From positions 3,040,001 to 3,104,000 of the forward strand of contig NZ_WIXO01000001.1 in assembly GCF_009709575.1 (NCBI RefSeq): DNA of 64,000 nt. Reading direction: 5' to 3'. How positions within the stretch are numbered: position 1 is the stretch's first letter; each line of letters begins with the position of its first letter. Shown here one piece after another: positions 18,474 through 27,456 of the stretch. The DNA is from Streptomyces taklimakanensis (GTDB lineage Bacteria; Actinomycetota; Actinomycetes; Streptomycetales; Streptomycetaceae). The position numbers and the translations under genes were made by a program. The notes under the pieces were generated by a model, which ran no database searches, was not told where the DNA came from, and worked only from the letters and a program-made list of their open reading frames with translations.

Positions 18474-18971
18474 ATGGGTACGACACGGTGGCTGGACGAC
18501 GAAGAGCAGCGGACCTGGCGTGCGTTCCTGGGGGCGACCCAACGGGTGCGGGAGGAGTTGGACCGGCAGTTGCAGCACGACGCCGGGATGCCACTGGCGT
18601 ACTACCAGATCCTGGCCATGCTCTCCGAGGCGCCCGATCGCACCCTCACCATGAGCCGTCTGGCGCGGACCACCCGATCCTCGGCCAGTCGGCTCTCGCA
18701 CGCCGTCGCCAAGCTGGAGGCCAAGGGGTGGGTCAGCCGGTGCCAGCACCCCGCCGACCACCGCACCACTCTGGCCACGCTGACCGACGAGGGGTTCGCG
18801 GAGTTGGAGTCCGTCGCTCCCGGGCACGTGGCGCAGGTCCGCCGTTCGCTGTTCGACCACCTCACCCCCGAGCAGACCGCCCAGCTCCACGCCATCTGCC
18901 GGGCGGTCCTGGGGGACGGGAGCGGGGAGGCCCCGCCGTCCCCGCCGCCCCCGTCGTCTCCTTCGGAGTGA
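18474..18971 (+). CDS. MarR-family transcriptional regulator
   Basis: Winged helix-turn-helix regulator of 165 residues. The core is LAYYQILAMLSEAPDRTLTMSRLARTTRSSASRLSHAVAKLEAKGWV, followed by the wing DHRTTLATLTDEG and a C-terminal dimerisation helix. The last ~18 residues are a Pro/Ser tail. A TACGCT hexamer at 18461-18466 ends seven bases before the ATG, so the mRNA is probably leaderless. It lies downstream of the ABC exporter genes on the same strand and may control them, but no operator was identified. Confidence 0.9.
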   Translation: MGTTRWLDDEEQRTWRAFLGATQRVREELDRQLQHDAGMPLAYYQILAMLSEAPDRTLTMSRLARTTRSSASRLSHAVAKLEAKGWVSRCQHPADHRTTLATLTDEGFAELESVAPGHVAQVRRSLFDHLTPEQTAQLHAICRAVLGDGSGEAPPSPPPPSSPSE

Positions 18972-19001
18972 GGCCGGGAGCGGCCCGGCGACGAGCGGAC
19001 C

Positions 19002-19835
19002 TCAGCGGACGCCGTCGAGCAGGCGCTCCAGGACGACCGCGATGCCGTCCTCGTCGTTGGACGCCGTCACCTCGTCGGCGACCGCCAGCACCTCGGGGTG
19101 GGCGCCGCCCATGGCGACGCCGTGTGCCGCCCAGGCGAACATGGGGATGTCGTTGGGCATGTCGCCGAAGGCGATCGTGGCGGTGGCCGAGGCGCCCAGT
19201 CGGCGCGCGGCCATCGACAGGCCCCTGGCCTTGCTCAGGCCCAGCGGCAGCATCTCGACGATGCCCTCGCCGGAGACCACCACGCTCACCAGGTCGCCCG
19301 CGGTCCGTCGGGCCGCCTCGGCCAGGGCGTCGTCGCCCATCCCCCCGGGGTGCTGGAGGTAGAGCTTGTTCACGGGCAGTTCCCACAGCTCGTCCTCGCC
19401 GGAGACCAGGGTCGACGGGAGGGTGGTCTCCCCCTGGAGCCGGTAGCCGGGGCCGAACATCACGTCGCCGTCCACGCCGTCCCGCGAGACGGCCACGGCC
19501 AGCCGGCCGACCTCGGCCTCGATCTTGGACAGCGCGAGCCGCGCCTGCCGGCGGTCGAGGGTGACCGAGGTCAGCACCCGGTGCTCGCCCGCGTGGTAGA
19601 GCTGCGAGCCCTGCCCGCAGACGGCCAACCCGTCGTAGCCCAGGTCGTCCAGGATGTGCTTGGTCCAGCGCACGGAGCGGCCGGTGACGACGATGTGCGC
19701 GGCGCCCGCCGCCGTGGCGGCGGCGAGCGCGTCGCGCGTACGGGTCGAGACGGTGTGGTCGCTGCGCAGCAGCGTGCCGTCGAGGTCGGTGGCGACCAGC
19801 CGGAAGGGGAACCCGGGGGCTGCTTCGGCACTCAC
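19002..19835 (-). CDS. Cof-type HAD-family phosphatase (second copy)
   Basis: HAD-superfamily hydrolase of the Cof/IIB subfamily, 277 residues. Motif I is [15 protein letters not shown], motif II VTGR, the motif III lysine is in LGLSKARGL, and motif IV is [13 protein letters not shown]. It is a paralogue of the protein at 10370-11197, sharing most motif blocks. The start is the GTG at 19835, whose GTGA overlaps the serS stop. The gene is therefore translationally coupled to seryl-tRNA synthetase, an arrangement I believe is conserved in Streptomyces. Substrate unknown. Confidence 0.9.
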   Translation of the reverse strand: MSAEAAPGFPFRLVATDLDGTLLRSDHTVSTRTRDALAAATAAGAAHIVVTGRSVRWTKHILDDLGYDGLAVCGQGSQLYHAGEHRVLTSVTLDRRQARLALSKIEAEVGRLAVAVSRDGVDGDVMFGPGYRLQGETTLPSTLVSGEDELWELPVNKLYLQHPGGMGDDALAEAARRTAGDLVSVVVSGEGIVEMLPLGLSKARGLSMAARRLGASATATIAFGDMPNDIPMFAWAAHGVAMGGAHPEVLAVADEVTASNDEDGIAVVLERLLDGVR

Positions 19836-21109
19836 CCGGCGACCGGTTCCAGGAGCTCGCGCCCACCCAGGTAGGGGCGGAGTGCCTCGGGCACCCGGAC
19901 CGAGCCGTCGGCCCGCTGGTGGTTCTCCAGCAGGGCGACGATGGTGCGGGGCACCGCGCACAGCGTGCCGTTGAGCGTCGCCAGCGGACGGACCTTCTTC
20001 TCCTGGCGCATCCGGATGGACAGCCGGCGGGCCTGGAACTCGTTGCAGTTGGAGGCGGAGGTCAGCTCGCGGTACTTGCCCTGGGTCGGGATCCACGCCT
20101 CGCAGTCGAACTTCCGGGAGGCGGAGGAACCCAGGTCGCCGGTGGCCACGTCGATCACCCGGAACGGCAGCTCCAGGGAGTTCAGCCACTGCTTCTCCCA
20201 CTCCAGCAGCCGCCGGTGCTCGGCCTCGGAGTCCTCGGGGGCGACGTAGGAGAACATCTCCACCTTGTCGAACTGGTGGACGCGGAAGATGCCGCGGGTG
20301 TCCTTGCCGTACGAGCCCGCCTCGCGGCGGAAGCAGGGGGAGAAGCCGGCGTACCGCAGCGGCAGCTTCTCGGCGTCGACGATCTCGTCCATGTGGTAGC
20401 CGGCGAGCGGGACCTCGGAGGTGCCGACGAGGTAGTAGTCGTCCTTCTCCAGGTGGTAGACGTTCTCGGCGGCCTGACCGAGGAAGCCGGTGCCCTCCAT
20501 GGCGCGCGGCTTGACCAGCGCCGGGGTCAGCATGGGGGTGAAGCCCGCCTCGGTGGCCTGCGCGATCGCCGCGTTGACCAGGGCCAACTCCAGCAGGGCG
20601 CCGACACCGGTCAGGTAGTAGAAGCGCGAGCCGGAGACCTTGGCGCCGCGCTCGACGTCGATGGCCCCGAGCGCCTGGCCGAGCTCCAGGTGGTCCTTGG
20701 GTTCGAAGCCCTCGGCGGCGAAGTCGCGGGGGGTGCCGTACGTCTCGCGGACGGTGAAGTCGTCCTCGCCGCCCACGGGGACGTCGGGGTGGACGAGGTT
20801 GCCCAGCTTCAGGAGCAGCCGCTGTGCCTCGGCCTCGGCCTCGTCCCGTTCGGCGTCGGCGGCCTTGACGGCGGCGGACAACTCGCCCGCACGCTCCAGC
20901 AGTTCGGCCTTCTCGTCGCCGGTGGCCTTGGGGATCAGCTTGCCGAGCTGCTTCTGCTCGGCGCGCAGTTCGTCGAAGCGGACGCCGGACGACCTGCGCC
21001 GCTCGTCGGCGGAGAGCAGGGCGTCGACGAGGTCGACGTCCTCTCCACGGGCGCGCTGGGAGGCGCGCACACGGTCGGGGTCCTCACGGAGCAGGCGAAG
21101 GTCAATCAC
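19832..21109 (-). CDS. serS: seryl-tRNA synthetase
   Basis: Class II aminoacyl-tRNA synthetase that charges tRNA-Ser, 425 residues, the usual length. The N-terminal coiled-coil arm (about 30-100) reads [36 protein letters not shown] heptads. Motif 2 is [21 protein letters not shown] and motif 3 the [13 protein letters not shown] region. The GTG start at 21109 follows a TACCCT hexamer (21116-21121, minus strand) by six bases, indicating a leaderless message. It overlaps the downstream HAD gene by four bases. Confidence 0.97.
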   Translation of the reverse strand: MIDLRLLREDPDRVRASQRARGEDVDLVDALLSADERRRSSGVRFDELRAEQKQLGKLIPKATGDEKAELLERAGELSAAVKAADAERDEAEAEAQRLLLKLGNLVHPDVPVGGEDDFTVRETYGTPRDFAAEGFEPKDHLELGQALGAIDVERGAKVSGSRFYYLTGVGALLELALVNAAIAQATEAGFTPMLTPALVKPRAMEGTGFLGQAAENVYHLEKDDYYLVGTSEVPLAGYHMDEIVDAEKLPLRYAGFSPCFRREAGSYGKDTRGIFRVHQFDKVEMFSYVAPEDSEAEHRRLLEWEKQWLNSLELPFRVIDVATGDLGSSASRKFDCEAWIPTQGKYRELTSASNCNEFQARRLSIRMRQEKKVRPLATLNGTLCAVPRTIVALLENHQRADGSVRVPEALRPYLGGRELLEPVAG

Positions 21110-21758
21110 GCGGCCAGGGTACCGGGGGGAGGGTGTCTCGCTCGACTCGATACGGGGCTGTGTGGGGATATGCGGCTTTTGCCCTTTACTGGAGAAAAGG
21201 AGGGGAGCGCGTCAAGGGAATTCCCGACATCACCGTACCGGGGGAAACGGGGCGCGGGAGTGGACGGAATGCGACGTCGGCGGGAGGGTGGGGAGTGCGG
21301 GGGTGTCGGAGCGCCGGGGGCGCGCGGCCGGGGCGAAGAGGGCGCGCGGTGGGGTCCACCGAGCAAGTTATCCACAGACTTGGGAAGTTGAGTCAAGTTT
21401 TCCACAGGAGAACTCGCGAGGCTGTGGAAGACGGAGACGCCAGTGACCTGCCGGAATTCGCGCTCGGCCATCGATTCCCCTTTTTCGCCTCTCCTACACG
21501 CCCTTTCGGACGGAAATGCCAACCGCTCGGATGTTGATCACCTGAATCAAGGAGGGCTCAAGTGATCTGACCGGGTGTGGCAGGAGAAGAGGCTAATGGT
21601 GCATATGTCGAATATGTCCGTTTCGTGATTTCGCGTTGTGCACAGGCCGTTCGCCGCGCCTGTGGATAACTCTGTGGAGATCCCGGAACGGGCAGGACCT
21701 CCCGCCTCCCCGGGCGCTCCCCGTTCGGCGCTCCCGTTCGGTGTCCCCGCCCCGGGCC
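21110..21758. other. intergenic region with a group of DnaA-box-like sites
   Basis: This 649-base gene-free stretch holds a perfect TTATCCACA at 21368-21376, TTTTCCACA (one mismatch) at 21398-21406 in the same orientation exactly 30 bases on, and TTGTGCACA at 21636-21644. A perfect reverse-orientation box, TGTGGATAA, lies at 21661-21669. Weaker tgtgga motifs occur at 21423 and 21673. Both flanking genes have very short promoters close to their starts, so most of this DNA is not needed for their transcription. An AT-richer part lies around 21480-21640. I infer a DnaA-binding region; see the findings. Confidence 0.6.
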
Positions 21759-22697
21759 TCAGCCGCGCCCGTCGATGCAGCGCGTCAGCCAGTCCGCGGC
21801 CTCCGCGAACTCCTCGTCCGTCGTCCCCCGCCGCAACGGCGTCACCTGGGACGGGTCCACCCCCGCCCGCGGATAGGACCCCAGGAAGCGCACCCCGGGG
21901 CAGATCCGTCGCAACCCCATCAACGCCTCGCCGACGCGCCGGTCGGTGATGTGTCCCTCCGCGTCGACCGAGAAGCAGTACCGACCGATGCCCTCCCCCG
22001 TCGGCCGCGACTCGATCCGCACCAGGTTGACGCCCCGCACCGCGAACTCCTGGAGCAGCTCCAGCAGCGCGCCCGGATGGTCGTCGCCCAGCCACAGCAC
22101 CAACGACGTCTTGTCCGCGCCCGTGCTCGCCGCCGGTCGGCCGGGACGGCCCACCAGCACGAACCGCGTCTCCGCGTTGTCCGCGTCGTGGATGCCGGTG
22201 ACCAACGGCACCAACCCGTACGTGGCCGCCGCGAACTCACCGGCGAACGCGGCGTCGTACCGCCCCTCCTGCACCAACCGGGCACCGTCCGCGTTGGAGG
22301 CCGCCGACTCCCACCGCGCGTCGGGCAGGTGCTCGGCCAGCCAGCGGCGCACCTGCGGCTGGGCCACCGGGTGCCCGGTCACCGTCTTCACCGACGCCAG
22401 GTCGGTGCCCGGCCGCGCCAGCAGCGCGAAGGCGATCGGCAGCAGTACCTCGCGGTAGATCATCAAGGGCCGACCGGTGGCCAACTCGTCCACGGTCGCG
22501 GTGACCCCGCCCTCCACCGAGTTCTCGATCGGCACCAGCGCGGCACCGGCCTCCCCGTTCCGCACGGCGTCCAGGGTGGCGGGCACCGACACCATCGGCA
22601 CCAGCTCACGGGTGGCCGCCTCCGGGAGAGTACGGAGCGCGGCCTCGGTGAAAGTGCCCTCGGGACCCAGGTACGTGTAGCGGCTCACGGGTGACAT
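21759..22697 (-). CDS. pheA: prephenate dehydratase
   Basis: Converts prephenate to phenylpyruvate in phenylalanine synthesis; 312 residues. The catalytic domain starts YTYLGPEGTFTEAAL and has the PIENSVEGGVTATVDEL block and the catalytic Thr-Arg-Phe in NAETRFVLVGRP. The C-terminal ACT domain carries the feedback-binding motifs GALLELLQEFAVRGVNL and ESRPTGEG. The ATG at 22697 follows TACTGT (22704-22709, minus strand) by six bases, so the message is probably leaderless. There is no chorismate mutase domain, as usual for actinobacterial monofunctional PheA. Confidence 0.95.
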   Translation of the reverse strand: MSPVSRYTYLGPEGTFTEAALRTLPEAATRELVPMVSVPATLDAVRNGEAGAALVPIENSVEGGVTATVDELATGRPLMIYREVLLPIAFALLARPGTDLASVKTVTGHPVAQPQVRRWLAEHLPDARWESAASNADGARLVQEGRYDAAFAGEFAAATYGLVPLVTGIHDADNAETRFVLVGRPGRPAASTGADKTSLVLWLGDDHPGALLELLQEFAVRGVNLVRIESRPTGEGIGRYCFSVDAEGHITDRRVGEALMGLRRICPGVRFLGSYPRAGVDPSQVTPLRRGTTDEEFAEAADWLTRCIDGRG

Positions 22698-22739
22698 GCC
22701 GCCACAGTAGTCCCGCCGCGGAGGCGGCAACCGCCGGTC

Positions 22740-24005
22740 TCAGCCTTCGAGCAGCCGCTGACCGACGTACTCGCCCTCCCGCGCGCCCCCCGGCACCGCG
22801 AACAACGCGCTCGCCTCGTGCCGGATGAAACGGGACAGGGCGTCCCCCCGGTCCAGCTTCCGCTGCACCGGCACGAAACCCCGCAGCGGATCGGCCTGCC
22901 AGGCGACGAACAACAGGCCGGCGTCCGGAGCGCCGTCGTCGCGGAAGCCGTCGTGGTACGAGAAGGAGCGCCGCAGCATCGCCGCGCCCCCGTTCGTCTC
23001 CGGAGCCGTCACCCGTACGTGGGCGTCGGCGGCCACGGCCGGCTCTCCGTCCGCGTTCCGCTTGTCCAGGTCGACGGGCGTGGTCTCGGTGCCGCCCGAC
23101 AGCGGGGCGCCGTCGGACCTGCGGCGGCCGATCACCTTCTCCTGCTCGGCGAGCGGCACCTCCTCCCACGCGTCCAGCAACATCCGGATGCGTCGCACCA
23201 CCGCGTACGACCCACCCGCCATCCACTCCGGGTCGCCGCCGGCGGGCACGAAGACCCGCCGCTCGAAGTCCTCGTCGGTCGGTCTGGGGTTGTTGGTGCC
23301 GTCGACCTGGCCCATCAGGTTGCGCGCGGTGCGGGGCGAGGCGGTGGCGCCGGGGGAGCGGTTGAAGCCGGTCATCTGCCACCGCACCCGCGCCGTGCCG
23401 GCCGCCTCGCGCTGGAGGGCGCGCAACGCGTGGAAGGCCACCGGGGAGTCGTCGGCACCGACCTGGATCCACAGGTCGCCGTTCGAACGCTTCGGGTCCA
23501 GCTCGTCCGAGGAGAACGGCGGCAGCGGTTCGAGCGCGGCCGGGCGGCGCGCCGTCAGGCCCGTGCGGTCGAAGAAGGTGCGGCCGAAGCCGAAGGTGAC
23601 GGTGAGGGAGGACGGCCCGGCGTCCAGGGCGATGCCGGTGTCGTGCAGCCGGCCGGGCGGCGCCTCGCCCGCCATCAGCGCCCTCGCCGCCCGCGACCAG
23701 CGGCGCAGCAGCGCGGCGGCCTCCGTGCGGCCGGTGTCCGCGGCCAGGTCGAAGGCGATCAGGTGGCCGTGGGCCTGGGCGGGGTCGGCGATGCCCGGCT
23801 GGTGGACGCCGTGGAAGGGCCGGCGGGCGGCGCCGACACTGGACAGGGCGGTGGGCCGCTCGGTCGCCGCGGCCGTTCCCAGGGCGCCGCCGGCCGCGCC
23901 GAACGCCAACCCGGCGGCGCCGGCCGCCCCGGCGGTGCCCAGCAGCCGACGGCGGGAGGGGCCGGTGGGCTCCCCGGCGGGGCGGGTGGCGTGGTGGTCC
24001 TTCAT
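22740..24005 (-). CDS. Dyp-type peroxidase, EfeB-like, Tat-exported
   Basis: Haem peroxidase of the DyP/EfeB family, 421 residues. The N-terminus carries a twin-arginine signal (SRRRLLGTAGAAG then a hydrophobic Ala/Gly stretch), so the folded haem protein is exported. The DyP fingerprint GQVDGTNNPRP (GxxDG) and the later GGSYAVVRRIRMLLDAWEE block with the distal Arg are present. EfeB proteins act as deferrochelatases or peroxidases beside iron or copper transport. It is the last gene of the minus-strand copper group, 77 bases after the CopC-CopD gene. No EfeU or EfeO partner is in the window. Confidence 0.9.
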   Translation of the reverse strand: MKDHHATRPAGEPTGPSRRRLLGTAGAAGAAGLAFGAAGGALGTAAATERPTALSSVGAARRPFHGVHQPGIADPAQAHGHLIAFDLAADTGRTEAAALLRRWSRAARALMAGEAPPGRLHDTGIALDAGPSSLTVTFGFGRTFFDRTGLTARRPAALEPLPPFSSDELDPKRSNGDLWIQVGADDSPVAFHALRALQREAAGTARVRWQMTGFNRSPGATASPRTARNLMGQVDGTNNPRPTDEDFERRVFVPAGGDPEWMAGGSYAVVRRIRMLLDAWEEVPLAEQEKVIGRRRSDGAPLSGGTETTPVDLDKRNADGEPAVAADAHVRVTAPETNGGAAMLRRSFSYHDGFRDDGAPDAGLLFVAWQADPLRGFVPVQRKLDRGDALSRFIRHEASALFAVPGGAREGEYVGQRLLEG

Positions 24006-24082
24006 CGTGCTCTCTGTCTCGGTGCTCGGGCCGTCGGGACGGCGTGCGGCTCGGGGGACGGCAGGGGGGACGGCGGGGCGGC

Positions 24083-26122
24083 TCACGGGAGGAGGAAGGT
24101 CATGCGCTCGGTCACCTGGTCGATGTCCGAGGTCCGCACGGTCACGGAGGCCTCCCAGGTGCCGGGCAGGGGAAGCTGGAAGTCGGGGGACGACGACCAG
24201 TGGCCCGCGACGGCCTTGTTCAGGGGGACGGTCAGCGGACCGACGTCCCGCGCCTCCAGTGTGAAGGAGACCCTCACCTCCGGTGCGTCCAGGGGTTCGC
24301 CCGCGGGATCGGTGAGGCGCAGGTGGACGGTGTTGTCGCCGCTGCGGCCGGGATCGACGTCGAGCCGGGCCGATCCCCTGCCGTCGGGCCCGCCGGTGTC
24401 GAAGGGGATCTCCAACGAGACGGGCCCGTCGCCGACGTCCGGCTGTCCGGCCGGCGCGCCGGCGCGCCCGGCGGCCTCGGCGGTGCGGGCGGGCTCGGTG
24501 GCGGTGAGCAGGGTCGTCACCAGGAGGACGGCGACGGCGACGGCCGTCTCGGCGAGCACCGAGCGCCGCAGTCCGGAGCGCGTCGGATCGGCGTCGCGCT
24601 CCCGTCTGCGCCGTTCGGCGTCGACGGCGGCCCGCTGGCGGGCGAGCTGCGCGGCGCGTTCGGGGGTGGGGGTCGGTTCGGGGGCCCGGTCGTCCGTCGG
24701 GCCGGACGCGGCGTGGGGGGCCGTGCCGACGCGGGCTGGAGCCGCTCCGCGCTCCCCGGCGTCCTCGGCGTCCCCGGTGTGCTCCTCCGCCGCGCCCGTC
24801 GGACGGCCGGCCAGGCGCGCGGTCCAGCGCCGGGAGAGACGGGCGGCCGACAGCATCAGCACCACCAACGCGGTCTTGACCAACAGCAGTCGTCCGTACG
24901 AGGTGGAGGTGAGGGCCGACCAGTCGCCCACCTGCCGCCAGGACTGGTAGAGGCCGGTCAGGGCGAGCACGGCCACGCTCCCCAGGGCGAGCCGGGAGAA
25001 GCGGCGCACCGTCCCGGCGGGGACGGTGGGTCCCCGCCACAGGATGACGAGCAGGGCCGCCAGCCCGCCCAGCCAGACGGCGACGGCGAGCAGGTGCGCG
25101 ATGTGGGACGGGATCGCCACGCCGGTCTGGATGCCGGTCGAGGCGTGCTCGGCCATGGCCCAGGTCGCGGCGATCCCCACGGCGATCACCGCGCCGCCGG
25201 CACAGAGGCCGAGGGTCAGGTCGCGCCGGGTCCGCTCGTCCTCGTCACCGGTGCCGCCGGCGGCCCCGTCCGCGTACCGTCGCGCGTAGGGCCCGAAGAG
25301 CACCGACACGAACAGCGCCGCCCCCGCGAGCAGCAGCAGCCTGGACACCAGCGCCGTGCCCTGCCGGGTCTGGAGGACCGACCGGAGCACGTCCGCGTCG
25401 AGGGCGTCGCCGAGTCCGCCGGAGCCGGTGTAGGGGCCCCGCAGCAGCAGTGCCGCGATGGTGGCGGCGGTCAGCGCCGTCCAGCCCGCCGTCACCAGGC
25501 GCCGGACCGGGGCGATCCGCGCGGCGCCGGGCCGGCAGGCGAGGACGAACACCACCCCGCCGACGAGGAGCAGGTACCCGGCGTAGGCGGCGTAGCGGGC
25601 GATGTCGTACAGGACGCCGACCGGGCCGCCGCCCGGCTGCTCCCCCGACACGGTGACGGAGGTCTCCGACGGAGCGCCGACGGAGAAGGTGAAGCCTCCG
25701 GCGATGGGGTGGCTGTCGGCCGAGACGGCCCGCCAGGCGACGGTGTACGTACCGTCCGCCAGGCCGTCGCGGAGGGTGACGCCGTAGTGGAACCCCCCGC
25801 CGTCCGAGGACCTGGGCGACGGATCACCGGTGTCCACGCGCTCGCCGTCCGGATCCAGGACGCGGAGGGAGTCCTCCGAGAGCGAGACGCTCTCCGTGAA
25901 GGTGAGCGTCACCTCGCGGGGTGCCGTCTCGACCACCGTCCCCTGCTCCGGACTGCTCCCGGAGAGCGAGGCGTGCGCGCCGGCCGGGGCGGCGCCGCCG
26001 AGCAGACCGAGCGCGGTCAGCGCGGCGAGCAGGAGGACCGTCAGGACGGCGCGGACGGACGGCGCGGACCGCGCCGCGGCTCCGGGTGGCCGGGACGCCG
26101 TGTGGGGGGTGGCGGTGGTCAT
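24083..26122 (-). CDS. CopC-CopD copper transport/resistance fusion protein
   Basis: Fusion of an extracellular CopC domain with a CopD membrane domain, 679 residues. After a signal sequence ending in PAGAHASL, the mature protein would begin with the copper-binding His of CopC. The CopC beta domain covers about residues 48-150 (TLTFTESVSL, YTVAWRAVSADSHPIAGGFTFSVG). The CopD part has about eight hydrophobic helices, and a further soluble domain follows a final helix at the C-terminus. YcnJ of Bacillus has a similar design. It probably moves copper across the membrane for oxidase assembly or for homeostasis. Start: ATG at 26122, 37 bases after the PCuAC gene. Confidence 0.9.
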   Translation of the reverse strand: MTTATPHTASRPPGAAARSAPSVRAVLTVLLLAALTALGLLGGAAPAGAHASLSGSSPEQGTVVETAPREVTLTFTESVSLSEDSLRVLDPDGERVDTGDPSPRSSDGGGFHYGVTLRDGLADGTYTVAWRAVSADSHPIAGGFTFSVGAPSETSVTVSGEQPGGGPVGVLYDIARYAAYAGYLLLVGGVVFVLACRPGAARIAPVRRLVTAGWTALTAATIAALLLRGPYTGSGGLGDALDADVLRSVLQTRQGTALVSRLLLLAGAALFVSVLFGPYARRYADGAAGGTGDEDERTRRDLTLGLCAGGAVIAVGIAATWAMAEHASTGIQTGVAIPSHIAHLLAVAVWLGGLAALLVILWRGPTVPAGTVRRFSRLALGSVAVLALTGLYQSWRQVGDWSALTSTSYGRLLLVKTALVVLMLSAARLSRRWTARLAGRPTGAAEEHTGDAEDAGERGAAPARVGTAPHAASGPTDDRAPEPTPTPERAAQLARQRAAVDAERRRRERDADPTRSGLRRSVLAETAVAVAVLLVTTLLTATEPARTAEAAGRAGAPAGQPDVGDGPVSLEIPFDTGGPDGRGSARLDVDPGRSGDNTVHLRLTDPAGEPLDAPEVRVSFTLEARDVGPLTVPLNKAVAGHWSSSPDFQLPLPGTWEASVTVRTSDIDQVTERMTFLLP

Positions 26123-26159
26123 GGCGGGGTGACCTCACTCTTCGGGACCGCCGGGGCGG

Positions 26160-26630
26160 TCAGGGGACGTGGTTGGTCGCTTCGACCGGGACCTCGACCC
26201 TGATGGGGTCGGACTTCTCGAAGCGCAGCTCCACCGGGACCGTCTCGCCCTCGGTGGGCTGGTGGTCGAGCTCCATGAACATCAGGTGGTCGCCACCGCG
26301 GCCGAGCTCCAGGGAACCGCCCGCGGGAACGGGCAGGGAGGGGGCCTGGCGCATCCGCCCGCCGGCGGTGGTGTGGATCTGCACGTCGTCGGAGACGTCG
26401 CTGCTCGCCGAGGTGAGGGCGTCGTCCGTACCGCCGTCGTTGTGGATGACCAGGAAACCGCCGGCGGTGTCGGCGGTCACCGGCTCGGGCATGTAGGCGC
26501 CCTCGACGGTCAGTCGTGGGGCGTCTGCGCTCCCCCCGTCGCCGGAGCCGCAGGCGGTGGCGCCCGTGGCGAGCAGCGCGCCGGCGAGCGCGAGCCCGAG
26601 CGCGCGGCGGGCGCGCGGCCGTCGGTTCAC
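26160..26630 (-). CDS. PCuAC-type periplasmic copper chaperone lipoprotein
   Basis: Extracytoplasmic Cu(I) chaperone of the PCuAC/DUF461 family, 156 residues. The lipoprotein signal ends in the lipobox region ATAC followed by GSGDGG. The copper site is seen as the His of VQIHTTAGGRMRQ plus GGDHLMFM, the usual His/Met set, although the residue directly after the first His is Thr rather than Met. The GTG start at 26630 overlaps the SCO1 stop by four bases, so the two are co-translated. Signal-coding bases 26540-26613 are identical to those of the neighbouring SCO1 gene. Confidence 0.88.
   Translation of the reverse strand: MNRRPRARRALGLALAGALLATGATACGSGDGGSADAPRLTVEGAYMPEPVTADTAGGFLVIHNDGGTDDALTSASSDVSDDVQIHTTAGGRMRQAPSLPVPAGGSLELGRGGDHLMFMELDHQPTEGETVPVELRFEKSDPIRVEVPVEATNHVP
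26540..26613. repeat. 74-bp perfect direct repeat, copy A (PCuAC signal region)
   Basis: Bases 26540-26613 are identical to 27208-27281 (offset 668). They encode the hydrophobic signal and lipobox of both lipoproteins in the same frame. Identity stops sharply on both sides. Confidence 0.9.
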
Positions 26631-27334
26631 GGCAGCTCCCCCTTCACCAGCTTGGGCAGGTCCTGCTGGTACACCTCGACGGGAACGTCGGAGGTGTACA
26701 GCACGTGCGCCTTGTCGTCCTTCGGCAGGAAGGCGAGCACCTGGGTGCCGTGGGAGGAGACGACGTCGCCGTCCTCCTCCACCACCGGGGGCTCCAGACC
26801 GATGCCCAGGTCGCGGGCGCCGGCCTGGATGGTGTCGAAGTCGCCGGTGAGCCCGATGAAGTCCGGGTCCTGGGCGCGCAGCCACGTGCCGAGCGACTCG
26901 GGGGTGTCGCGCTCGGGGTCGGAGGTGACGAAGACGACGCGCAGCTTCTCCTGCTCCGCCTCGGGCAGCTCGGACTTGGCGACGGCGATGTTGCTCATCG
27001 TCAGCGGGCAGACGTCGGGGCAGTGGGTGTAGCCGAAGTAGATCAGCGTCGGGTGCCCGGCGGTCTCCTCGACCAGGTCGTAGCTCTCGCCCTCGGTGTC
27101 GGTGAGGACGAGGTCGGGCTTGTCGAAGGGGTTGGACAGGACGGTGCCGCGCTTGACGGAGTCGGTGGCCTCCGCGGCGGTCCGGGCCCGGTCGGACCCG
27201 TCCTCCCCGCCGGAGCCGCAGGCGGTGGCGCCCGTGGCGAGCAGCGCGCCGGCGAGCGCGAGCCCGAGCGCGCGGCGGGCGGGAAGGGCGGTGGGCCGGG
27301 TGCGCCGGGGGTGGCGGCGCGTGGTGCGGTGCAT
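26627..27334 (-). CDS. SCO1/SenC-type copper metallochaperone lipoprotein
   Basis: Thioredoxin-fold protein that delivers copper to the CuA site of cytochrome c oxidase; 235 residues. The N-terminus is a lipoprotein signal with Cys in ATAC. The diagnostic CPDVC (CxxxC) motif occurs in FGYTHCPDVCPLTMSNI, and the third ligand His lies in SSHGTQVLAFL. The block FVTSDPERDTPESLGTWL is also typical. ATG at 27334. First of a tight unit with PCuAC, then CopC-CopD and the DyP peroxidase; ycnI lies 122 bases upstream on the same strand. Confidence 0.93.
   Translation of the reverse strand: MHRTTRRHPRRTRPTALPARRALGLALAGALLATGATACGSGGEDGSDRARTAAEATDSVKRGTVLSNPFDKPDLVLTDTEGESYDLVEETAGHPTLIYFGYTHCPDVCPLTMSNIAVAKSELPEAEQEKLRVVFVTSDPERDTPESLGTWLRAQDPDFIGLTGDFDTIQAGARDLGIGLEPPVVEEDGDVVSSHGTQVLAFLPKDDKAHVLYTSDVPVEVYQQDLPKLVKGELP
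27208..27281. repeat. 74-bp perfect direct repeat, copy B (SCO1 signal region)
   Basis: Second copy of the repeat described at 26540-26613, lying in the SCO1 gene. The encoded signal segment (RRALGLALAG ... TAC) is the same in both proteins, while the mature domains are unrelated. Confidence 0.9.
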
Positions 27335-27456
27335 GGTGGTTCGTTTCTTCCTCGGGATGGTGGTGGTGTCGCGCGCGGGCCCGGCGGCCCGGACCGCCCG
27401 CCCCGCCCGGGAGCGGGTGGGGGGACGGGCCGGGCCGCCGGACGGCGCGGGCGGCG

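Noticed and set aside
21110..21758. Chromosomal replication origin
   Set aside because: No dnaA or dnaN nearby and too few boxes; a DnaA-titrating or regulatory region is more likely.
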